DNA of 5,678 nucleotides from an uncultured bacterium (GTDB lineage Bacteria; Acidobacteriota; Thermoanaerobaculia; Multivoradales; JAHEKO01), in the NCBI GenBank assembly GCA_938016625.1, contig CALILB010000391.1, positions 1 to 5,678 of the forward strand, in the 5' to 3' direction. The notes below the pieces were generated by a model. It did not search any database. It was not told the origin of the DNA and saw only the letters and a list, made by a program, of their open reading frames with translations. How positions within the stretch are numbered: the first letter of the stretch is position 1; each line of letters starts with the position of its first letter. Of the stretch, positions 1-4,788 are shown in pieces. The position numbers and the translations under genes are program-made.

Positions 1-588
1 CGCTGGGCTCATGGTGAGGTCGGTCTGTTGGGGCGGCAGATCTCGATCGCGGCCGATCAAGGGAGGGGGCTGCCCGCCTACAACCTGTGGTCTCCGACCG
101 CGGATGCGTCTTCACTGGTCGAGGAGCTGCTCGCCACCGATACCGAGGTCGATCTCGGGCCGGTCGGGCTCGCGGCCGTCGACATAGTGCGCTTGGAGGC
201 TGGGATTCCCCGTTTTGGGCGAGATTACGACAGTGAGAACCTGCCCCAGGAGACGGGTCTCGAGGAGGCGGTGAGTTTCGACAAGGGCTGCTATCTGGGC
301 CAGGAGGTCGTCGCCCGGCTCCACTTCCGGGGGCAAGCAAGCAGGCTCATGCGGGGAGTCGTGCTCGACACAGACCAGCTGCCGGCCACCGGTGTGGCCC
401 TGCTGGCGGATGACCGCGAAGCGGGTCGGCTGACAAGCGTGGGTCGGTCCCCGCAATTGGATCGGGTGATCGGGTTGTCGATCCTCCAGCGGCGGGCCAG
501 CGAGCCCGGGACCCGGCTCGTGATCGAGGGGACGGGTGAGGAAGGGGAGGTTGTCGAGCTGCCGTTTGTCGAACCGGTAGACCGGTGA
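1..588 (+). CDS. ygfZ: YgfZ/GcvT-type folate-binding protein, 5'-truncated
   Basis: C-terminal 195 residues of a tetrahydrofolate-binding protein of the YgfZ/GcvT-like family. YgfZ proteins help maintain or repair Fe-S clusters in enzymes such as radical SAM proteins, in the cytoplasm. The diagnostic YgfZ signature KGCYLGQE is encoded at 283-306, with the conserved cysteine at 289-291. It is preceded by the typical run R-x-E-x-GIPRFG-x-D and ENLPQETGLE. The rest fits the C-terminal GcvT-type barrel. The frame is open to base 1 and no start is visible, so the gene begins outside the window; the TTG at position 28 is internal. It ends in TGA at 586-588 and converges on an A-type Fe-S carrier only 13 bp away, which supports an Fe-S role. 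The cysteine signature separates it from GcvT aminomethyltransferase itself. Confidence 0.93.
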   Translation, partial: RWAHGEVGLLGRQISIAADQGRGLPAYNLWSPTADASSLVEELLATDTEVDLGPVGLAAVDIVRLEAGIPRFGRDYDSENLPQETGLEEAVSFDKGCYLGQEVVARLHFRGQASRLMRGVVLDTDQLPATGVALLADDREAGRLTSVGRSPQLDRVIGLSILQRRASEPGTRLVIEGTGEEGEVVELPFVEPVDR

Positions 589-604
589 CCGAGCCCGTCG
601 GTCA
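586..604. repeat. 7-bp perfect hairpin spanning two convergent stop codons
   Basis: TGACCGA (586-592) and TCGGTCA (598-604) are exact inverted copies around a GCCCG loop. The left arm begins with the TGA stop of the ygfZ-like gene, and the right arm ends with the reverse complement of the TGA stop of the Fe-S carrier gene. The symmetry would give the same RNA hairpin in both transcripts. A bidirectional terminator is possible, but no T-run follows on either strand, so classical intrinsic termination is not supported. Confidence 0.6.
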
Positions 605-988
605 GACGGAGAACGAAGAGCCGCAGCCGCAAGAGCCGCTGGCGTTCGGGTTGTTGAACTTGAATCCCGCGCCGGCCATACCCATGACGTAGTCGATCTC
701 GGTGCCCTGGAGGTATCTGGCGCTGATGGCGTCCACGTAGACCTTCAGATCCTCGTATTCCAGTTGAAAGTCGGTGGGGCGTGCCTCCTGATCGAAGTCG
801 AGGGCGTATTCCAGACCGCTGCATCCACCGCCGCGTACGGCCACGCGCAGACCAAAGGAGGCGTCGATGCCCTCCTGCTCGCGGGTGATCTTGATCATGT
901 TGACCGCCTTTGGGGTCAGGGTGATCGGCCCGCCCGTGGGGCTCTGCGGAGCCTCTGAAACGCTGGTGGTGTCCTGTATCTCTGTCAT
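602..988 (-). CDS. erpA: A-type iron-sulfur cluster carrier (HesB/IscA/ErpA family)
   Basis: A 128-residue Fe-S biogenesis protein that receives an assembled cluster and passes it to apo-enzymes in the cytoplasm. The three family cysteines are present: C56 in GGGCSGLEY, and C120 and C122 in the C-terminal SCGCGSSF. The core (about 22-128) covers the whole HesB/IscA domain. Roughly 20 extra N-terminal residues, rich in Ser, Thr and acidic residues, precede it compared with the ~107-115 residues usual in IscA/ErpA. The ATG at 988 is chosen because AGGAG lies 7 nt upstream. A longer frame to 1060 would start with TTG inside the likely -35 box and lacks such a site. IscA, SufA and ErpA cannot be separated with certainty; ErpA is favoured because no isc or suf genes adjoin it. 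A promoter-like sequence at 1032-1060 suggests independent transcription. Confidence 0.92.
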   Translation of the reverse strand: MTEIQDTTSVSEAPQSPTGGPITLTPKAVNMIKITREQEGIDASFGLRVAVRGGGCSGLEYALDFDQEARPTDFQLEYEDLKVYVDAISARYLQGTEIDYVMGMAGAGFKFNNPNASGSCGCGSSFSV

Positions 989-1031
989 AAAACGACTCCT
1001 GATGGCGGCGAATGCCTTGCCAGAGGCGGTC

Positions 1032-1060
1032 AGTCTAGCCGGATAAGCCCAATTCCACAA
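1032..1060 (-). promoter_or_regulatory. Putative sigma70-type promoter for the Fe-S carrier gene
   Basis: On the minus strand TTGTGG (1060-1055) is followed after exactly 17 nt by TAGACT (1037-1032), resembling -35 TTGACA and -10 TATAAT. Transcription would start near 1025, giving a leader of roughly 37 nt that contains the AGGAG site before the ATG at 988. Each box differs from consensus at two or three positions, so this is a prediction from spacing and position. Confidence 0.45.
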
Positions 1061-1117
1061 GGCAGTTCGGCGGCCGCCGCTGTCCTCGAAAACGCCTGAT
1101 TACCGCCGGAAATTCCT

Positions 1118-1462
1118 TTAGTTGATGGGCACCCGGCCCTGAAAGCCGTCCTCGTAGGAGTGATAGAAGGAGAGGGAGGCCTCCGGATAGCGCCAGCAGT
1201 AGTAGCCGTCGCCGCTGTCCCAATCCACCAGCCAGAGACCCTTGACCTCGCAACCGATGGAGGCGATCTCCTCGGCCCACGACTCGATGATGGTCTTGGT
1301 CGCTTCTTCGAGCTCTTCCTTTCGTTGCTCCATCTCGTCCCGGCTCTGGATGCGATTGACCAGCGCCTCGATCTGGCGCACGGCCGTCTTGGTGAGATCG
1401 CGCACCGAGGGAAAAGTGTCGAGAGCTTCTTCGTAGCTGAAAGTGCGGCCTTCGTCGGTCAT
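1118..1462 (-). CDS. DUF2203 family protein
   Basis: A 114-residue cytoplasmic protein of the DUF2203 family, whose function is unknown to me. The N-terminal TFSYEEALDTFPSVRDL (about 7-23) matches the family's opening 'F-x-x-EEA-x-x-x-P-x-V'. Residues 24-68 form a charged, heptad-like helix likely to be a coiled coil. The C-terminal block has the family's hallmarks: GCEVKG (70-75), LVDWDS (78-83), YYCWRY (87-92), SFYHSYEDGFQGRVPI (98-113). The ATG at 1462 is preceded by AGGA about 8 nt upstream, inside a TAGGAT that could instead be a -10 box. It is transcribed toward the Fe-S carrier gene, 129 bp away. That gap is long for an operon and holds a promoter candidate, so co-transcription is uncertain. 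No signal peptide or membrane segment is visible. Confidence 0.85.
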   Translation of the reverse strand: MTDEGRTFSYEEALDTFPSVRDLTKTAVRQIEALVNRIQSRDEMEQRKEELEEATKTIIESWAEEIASIGCEVKGLWLVDWDSGDGYYCWRYPEASLSFYHSYEDGFQGRVPIN

Positions 1463-1494
1463 CGCGCGGATCCTAGCAGCCTTGGCCGCTATGG

Positions 1495-1523
1495 GTGACA
1501 GTGGACATGGCCTGCGATACCAT
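1495..1523 (+). promoter_or_regulatory. Putative sigma70-type promoter for thymidine kinase
   Basis: GTGACA (1495-1500, five of six matches to TTGACA) is followed by exactly 17 nt and then TACCAT (1518-1523, four of six matches to TATAAT). Transcription would begin near 1530. That places the upstream GTG of the longest reading frame inside the -35 box and favours a translation start at 1537 or later. This is a prediction from sequence only. Confidence 0.45.
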
Positions 1524-1536
1524 CGCCGGTCGAATC

Positions 1537-2112
1537 ATGACTGAAGCGATGATGCCGGAAAAGCCCAGTGGCCGGATCGAGGTCATCACCGGGGGGATGT
1601 TCTCAGGTAAGAGCGAGGAGCTGGTGCGCCGGCTTCGCCGGGCGCTTATCGCCCGCCAGCATGTCCAGGTATTCAAGCCCCTGACCGACAGCCGTCATCC
1701 CCCGGAGCTCCTGGTGACACGCGACAACCGGGAGCTGGCCGCCGTCACCGTCGCCGATGCGCTCGAGCTGCGGGCCAAGCTCGAACGGGGTGTTCAGGTC
1801 GTGGGTGTCGACGAGGCACAGTTCTTCGACGAGGGGCTGACCGAGCTGGTGATGGAGCTGGCGGATTCGGGTGTCAGGGTCATCGTCGCCGGTCTCGATC
1901 AGGACTATCAGCGGCAGCCCTTTGGACCGATGCCACAGGTCCTGGCGGTGGCCGAGTATGTAGACAAGATGCACGCCGTCTGTATCCAGTGCGGTGGTCC
2001 GGCCCACTACAGTCAGCGGATCGCCGGTGGGGAGGAGCAGGTGCAGGTCGGCGACACCGAGGACTACGAAGCTCGCTGCCGGCACTGCTATCGCCCCTAC
2101 AAAGCGAAGTAG
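1537..2112 (+). CDS. tdk: Thymidine kinase, TK1 (type II) family
   Basis: Salvage enzyme that phosphorylates thymidine to dTMP with ATP in the cytoplasm. From the ATG at 1537 it has 191 residues, close to the family norm of about 190-205. The P-loop is GGMFSGKS (19-26) with K25. The Walker B/catalytic segment is VDEAQFF (91-97), with E93 the expected general base. The AGLDQDYQRQPFG stretch (119-131) is typical of TK1 enzymes. Four zinc-ligand cysteines form two pairs, CIQC (149-152) and CRHC (181-184), and bracket the thymidine-covering lasso, which contains VGDTEDYEA. The frame extends to a GTG at 1495, but that overlaps a promoter candidate. ATGs at 1549 and 1552 are also possible, since none of the starts has a clear Shine-Dalgarno sequence. 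It diverges from DUF2203 and stands as a single gene. Confidence 0.95.
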   Translation: MTEAMMPEKPSGRIEVITGGMFSGKSEELVRRLRRALIARQHVQVFKPLTDSRHPPELLVTRDNRELAAVTVADALELRAKLERGVQVVGVDEAQFFDEGLTELVMELADSGVRVIVAGLDQDYQRQPFGPMPQVLAVAEYVDKMHAVCIQCGGPAHYSQRIAGGEEQVQVGDTEDYEARCRHCYRPYKAK

Positions 2113-2125
2113 CCGTAGGTTGAAG

Positions 2126-2147
2126 CGGCCGGCCTCCGTGCCGGCCG
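2126..2147 (+). repeat. 8-bp stem-loop downstream of thymidine kinase
   Basis: CGGCCGGC (2126-2133) and GCCGGCCG (2140-2147) are perfect inverted copies around a 6-nt CTCCGT loop, starting 14 bp after the tdk stop codon. The position suits a transcript-end hairpin. No T-run follows, so it is at most a Rho-assisted or RNA-protecting structure rather than a textbook intrinsic terminator. Confidence 0.5.
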
Positions 2148-2180
2148 AGTCCGGGCAGCGACGGCGCGTCGGCAACGGAC

Positions 2181-2280
2181 CGGCGGTCTGCCGCTCCGCT
2201 CCAAGAGTGCACGCGCTAGGGTCGTGGGTGATCGGAGGGACAGCGCCTCAGCGCTTAGTCGCTCCGTCGGCAGACCGCCG
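2181..2280. repeat. 13-bp perfect inverted repeat with 74-bp spacer
   Basis: CGGCGGTCTGCCG (2181-2193) recurs exactly as its reverse complement at 2268-2280. Each arm is also a small interrupted palindrome (CGGC-N5-GCCG). No matching direct duplication flanks the pair and nothing inside looks like a transposase, so a mobile element is not supported. It could form a large hairpin in RNA from either strand. Confidence 0.6.
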
Positions 2281-2339
2281 CCCCGTCACCGCCGCGCGCA
2301 GCACGACGGCGGCCGCTTCGTCACTAGAGGTGCCTACGA

Positions 2340-2744
2340 TCACGGTTTTTCGATCGGCTGCGGTTGGTTGTGCTCGTCCACGTGGACGTAGATCACCTCG
2401 GCCTCGGTGACCTTGACCACCTTGCGGTCCGTCAAGTGCCGCTCGGCCTCGACAACTACTTTGACGGCTATGGAGGTCTTGCCGATTCGTAGGACGTCGG
2501 CGAAGAGGCTCACGAGGTCACCGACGAAGACCGGTTCGTGGAACACGACCTCGTGCATGGCCACGGTTACCAGCCGGCCGGGGGTAAAGCGGTGAGCTTC
2601 GACGGCGCCGGCCTGGTCGATGTAGGAGAGGATGATGCCGCCAAAGATGGTGCCCAGGGCGTTGGTGTCCTTGGGCATCATGATGACCCGGATGGCCGGT
2701 TCACGATCGCCGGTGGAGCGTGGGTCGGGGAGCGTTTCCGTCAT
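2340..2744 (-). CDS. Hotdog-fold acyl-CoA thioesterase (YciA/ACOT type)
   Basis: A 134-residue cytoplasmic thioesterase expected to hydrolyse acyl-CoA to free acid and CoA. The active-site region of the cytosolic acyl-CoA hydrolase (HotDog ACOT) group is clear: MMPKDTNALGTIFGGIILSYIDQAGA (22-47), with N28, the GG turn at 35-36 and the acidic D43. It continues with the strand VAMHEVVFHEPVFVGD and the RIGKTSIAVKVVVEAE strand typical of the fold. The length fits a single-domain bacterial member, which would act as an oligomer. The ATG at 2744 has GAGGAG 6 nt upstream and overlaps the upstream gene's TGA by 4 bp (ATGA), so translation is probably coupled. Chain-length preference cannot be read from the sequence. 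Confidence 0.92.
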   Translation of the reverse strand: MTETLPDPRSTGDREPAIRVIMMPKDTNALGTIFGGIILSYIDQAGAVEAHRFTPGRLVTVAMHEVVFHEPVFVGDLVSLFADVLRIGKTSIAVKVVVEAERHLTDRKVVKVTEAEVIYVHVDEHNQPQPIEKP

Positions 2745-3244
2745 CTGTCACTCCTCATCTTGGCGGCCGCCATCGCCAACTCGAGAGCTTCGGGGGCAGA
2801 GCCGGCATTCATCAACAACGGCTCGGATTCGCCGTCGGGAGCCTCGAGCTGCCAACTCTCCACCAGCACGACCGGGATGCGGTGTTTCAGCGCTAGCCCG
2901 ATCTCGGTCAGGGTGCCCCAGCTGCCGCCGATGCCGATGACCCCCTCGGCGGACAACACCAGTACCTGATTGCGTGCTTGACCCATACCGGTGTAGAGCG
3001 CCAACTCGATGTCGGGGTTTGGTGGCGAGGTCACAGGGCTCTCGCCGGGGAGGATACCCACCGTACGACCACCCTCGTCACGCGCCCCACGGGAGGCGGC
3101 TGCCATCACTCCACCCCGCCCGCCGCACAACAGCACGGCACCTCGACGAGCGATCTCGCTTCCGACCTCGTAGGCGAGCTTGTCTTGTTGGGGGGTGCAG
3201 GTTGCGCCGCCGATCACGGCCAGTTGCATGGGAATTCGGCTCAC
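2741..3244 (-). CDS. TIGR00725/SLOG-superfamily nucleotide-binding protein (LOG-like)
   Basis: A 167-residue Rossmann-like protein of the SLOG superfamily, related to LOG ('lysine decarboxylase'-named) phosphoribohydrolases and closest in layout to TIGR00725 proteins. Key motifs are an N-terminal beta strand and turn LAVIGGA (8-14), the phosphate-binding GGRGGVM (41-47) followed by ASRGA, ILPGESP (64-70), ARNQVLV (90-96) and GGSWGTLTEIGLAL (106-119). The last is the counterpart of LOG's PGGxGTxxE, but with isoleucine in place of the proline, so cytokinin-type phosphoribohydrolase activity should not be assumed. The GTG at 3244 is used as start. The ATG at 3229 is an alternative, and neither has a well-spaced Shine-Dalgarno sequence (AGGA lies about 14 nt before the GTG). 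It is first in a coupled pair with the thioesterase and divergent from the sigma factor gene. Confidence 0.87.
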   Translation of the reverse strand: MSRIPMQLAVIGGATCTPQQDKLAYEVGSEIARRGAVLLCGGRGGVMAAASRGARDEGGRTVGILPGESPVTSPPNPDIELALYTGMGQARNQVLVLSAEGVIGIGGSWGTLTEIGLALKHRIPVVLVESWQLEAPDGESEPLLMNAGSAPEALELAMAAAKMRSDR

Positions 3245-3251
3245 GACGCCA

Positions 3252-3260
3252 TGCTATCCT
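3252..3260 (+). promoter_or_regulatory. Possible extended -10 element for the sigma factor gene
   Basis: TG-C-TATCCT matches the extended -10 pattern TGnTATAAT at the TG and four of six hexamer positions. Transcription would start near 3267, leaving a leader of about 29 nt before the ATG at 3296. No convincing -35 box lies at the right distance, and the 51-bp divergent gap must also serve the minus-strand gene, so support is weak. Confidence 0.25.
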
Positions 3261-3295
3261 AGCCTGCCGACCACGAGCCCCGACCCAAAACCGTT

Positions 3296-3898
3296 ATGGA
3301 CCCCGCCGACTCCGCTTCACCTGGCACCGACTTGAAGTCGTTCGACGACAAGCAGCTGGTCCTCGCGATACGCGACGGCCAGGAGCCGGCCGTCTCCGAG
3401 CTCTACGACCGGTACTCGAACATGCTCGTCGCGCTCTCCTACAGGGTCCTGGGAGATGCCGCCGACTCCGAGGAGGTTCTCCAGGAGGTCTTCCTCCAGG
3501 TCTGGAACCAGGCTTCCCGCTACGACCCCGCGCGATCCTCGGTTTCCACCTGGTTGGTGCTCATCACCCGTAGCCGGTCGATCGATCGTCTCCGCAGCCG
3601 AAAGGTCAAGGAAAGGACGGCTACGGCCGCCCAAAAAGAGAATCCGGTTACCCATGAATCCCCCGTGGGTGTGAAGCACGTATTTAGGCAGGAGCAGCGA
3701 AAACGGTTGCAGGAAGAGCTTGCACAGCTGCCACCGGAACAGCGGGAGGTCCTGGAAATGGCGTTCTATCGGGGAATGACCCAAAGCGAGATTGCGGGCG
3801 AAACGGGGATCCCCCTGGGGACGGTCAAGACACGCACGCTGCTGGCGATGAAGAAGCTACGTAAAGCCCTGAGTGACGAGATAAGAGAACTGTTGTGA
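3296..3898 (+). CDS. ECF-type RNA polymerase sigma factor (SigK-like)
   Basis: A 200-residue extracytoplasmic-function sigma factor that directs RNA polymerase to its own promoter set. The sigma2 domain spans about 36-102: LYDRYSNMLVALSYRVLGD, the region 2.2 core DSEEVLQEVFLQVW (57-70), then STWLVLITRSRSIDRLRSR (84-102), which covers the promoter -10-contacting part. A linker (103-137) follows. The sigma4 domain covers about 139-192, with LPPEQREVLEMAFYRGMTQSEIA and the recognition helix IPLGTVKTRTLLAMKKLRKAL. There is no sigma3 domain, as expected for an ECF factor. The ATG at 3296 has no obvious Shine-Dalgarno sequence. The gene overlaps the following anti-sigma gene by 4 bp (GTGA), and the partner's type places it near the SigK/RskA group. 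The inducing signal and regulon are unknown. Confidence 0.95.
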   Translation: MDPADSASPGTDLKSFDDKQLVLAIRDGQEPAVSELYDRYSNMLVALSYRVLGDAADSEEVLQEVFLQVWNQASRYDPARSSVSTWLVLITRSRSIDRLRSRKVKERTATAAQKENPVTHESPVGVKHVFRQEQRKRLQEELAQLPPEQREVLEMAFYRGMTQSEIAGETGIPLGTVKTRTLLAMKKLRKALSDEIRELL

Positions 3899-4785
3899 GT
3901 CAGGAATTCGATCCCACCAAAGAGCGAGATGATGCGATCCTGGATCGCCTGCTCGAGAGGCTGAGCCGCTCGGAGGACGCCCTGGAGCGGCTGCTCGACG
4001 AGCTCACCGACGAGGACGAGCGGAGGGTCTGCCGGGAGTACCTGGAGACCATCGGGTTGCTGGCCTACGAGGTCGAGCCGAGGCCCCTGGCGCCGGAGGT
4101 CAAGAGCCGGTTGATGGCGAAGCTCGAGTCGTCACAGCAGGAAGGCCCGAGTGAGGTCGAGCCGGCCACGGTAGCCTCTTTTCCGTCAAGTGGGCAACGC
4201 ACTCCAGGGGAGGAGAAAGGCTCGCGCTGGCACGACTGGGCCCTGCCGCTGGCGGCAGGACTGGTCTTTGCGCTCCTGGGGCTCTCCGGCTGGCAGTACG
4301 TACAGCTCGAGAAACAGCGCCAGACGATCGATCGGCTGGCCGATCAGCTCGATCAGGTCCATCAACAGACCACCAAGCTGGCGGAGTACCAGGGGAGGCT
4401 CGATAGCGTCGACTCCAGACTGGCTCTGGTCACCTCCTCGGGCGTCGAAGTCTGTACTCTCAAGCCGGTCGCCGATCCGGCTCCTGCCGACTCGCGCGGT
4501 GTGCTTTTTGTGGCCTCGGATCGTCAACACTGGTATCTGAAGATCGAAGGTCTCCTGCCCTGCCCACAGGGTCGCTCTTACCAGGTCTGGTTTATCAACC
4601 AGGAGGGCGTGCCGGTGAGCGGTGGCACCTTCGACCCCAAGGTGGGTGTACGGGTAGAGCTGAGCTCCGAGACCATGCCCGCCGGGACGGTCGCCGTGAG
4701 CATCACCCTGGAGCCGGCCGGCGGCTCCCCCGAGCCCTCTGGCCCCGCCGTGCTCTACGGCGACGAGGCCATGCGCATCCTCTAA
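3895..4785 (+). CDS. RskA-like membrane-bound anti-sigma factor
   Basis: A 296-residue single-pass membrane protein that probably sequesters the sigma factor encoded just upstream. The cytoplasmic N-terminal part (1-112) is helical and acidic, with DERRVCREYLETIGLLAYEVEPRPLAPEVKSRL-type anti-sigma features (41-73). It lacks the HxxxCxxC zinc motif of ZAS proteins; C46 is the only cysteine there. One transmembrane helix lies at about 115-136 (WALPLAAGLVFALLGLSGWQ). A Gln/Leu-rich coiled coil follows (about 137-178). The extracytoplasmic RskA-type domain (about 185-296) contains WYLKIEGLLPCPQGRSYQVW (213-232) and the SITLEPAGGSPEPSGPAVLYG hallmark (269-289). The start GTG overlaps the sigma gene's TGA, indicating coupled, roughly stoichiometric synthesis. 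Release presumably involves proteolysis, as for other membrane anti-sigma factors; that step is inferred from the family. Confidence 0.92.
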   Translation: MSQEFDPTKERDDAILDRLLERLSRSEDALERLLDELTDEDERRVCREYLETIGLLAYEVEPRPLAPEVKSRLMAKLESSQQEGPSEVEPATVASFPSSGQRTPGEEKGSRWHDWALPLAAGLVFALLGLSGWQYVQLEKQRQTIDRLADQLDQVHQQTTKLAEYQGRLDSVDSRLALVTSSGVEVCTLKPVADPAPADSRGVLFVASDRQHWYLKIEGLLPCPQGRSYQVWFINQEGVPVSGGTFDPKVGVRVELSSETMPAGTVAVSITLEPAGGSPEPSGPAVLYGDEAMRIL

Positions 4786-4788
4786 CAG

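Larger units (their letters stand above)
2113..2339. other. Convergent intergenic region rich in inverted repeats
   Basis: This 227-bp gap between the stop codons of thymidine kinase (+) and the thioesterase (-) has no reading frame resembling a known protein, no recognisable tRNA T-arm and no obvious promoter. The frames that cross it are GC-rich, Arg/Ser/Pro-heavy shadows. It contains an 8-bp stem (2126-2147), a 13-bp inverted repeat (2181-2193 with 2268-2280) and a 5-bp stem AGCGC-CTCA-GCGCT (2242-2255). It may hold transcription-ending structures for both flanking genes or a structured RNA; neither is demonstrated. Confidence 0.5.

Noticed and set aside
291..824. 177-codon minus frame across the ygfZ/erpA junction
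   Set aside because: Runs through both recognised genes out of frame and shows low-complexity Arg/Ser composition.
1068..1079. 12-bp palindrome CGGCGGCCGCCG after DUF2203 as a terminator
   Set aside because: No loop bases and no following T-run; pure GC palindromes of this size are common in such DNA.
1603..2175. 190-codon minus frame opposite thymidine kinase
   Set aside because: Shadow of the TK1 gene, whose P-loop and zinc cysteines are intact on the + strand.
2181..2280. MITE or insertion-sequence remnant bounded by 13-bp inverted repeats
   Set aside because: No target-site duplication flanks the repeats and no transposase fragment is visible; each arm is itself a small palindrome, so a secondary-structure explanation is simpler.
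1994..2410. 138-codon + frame covering the 2113-2339 gap
   Set aside because: Begins inside tdk and ends inside the thioesterase gene, with an Arg/Ser/Thr-rich shadow-like translation and no known motif.
3231..3260. ECF-type autoregulated promoter (GGAATT as a -35 box) before the sigma gene
   Set aside because: No CGTC-like -10 motif at the required 16-17 nt spacing.
2974..3573. 199-codon open frame on + overlapping the SLOG and sigma genes
   Set aside because: Arg/Pro/His-rich composition typical of a GC-rich off-frame; it conflicts with two well-recognised genes and has no recognisable motif.
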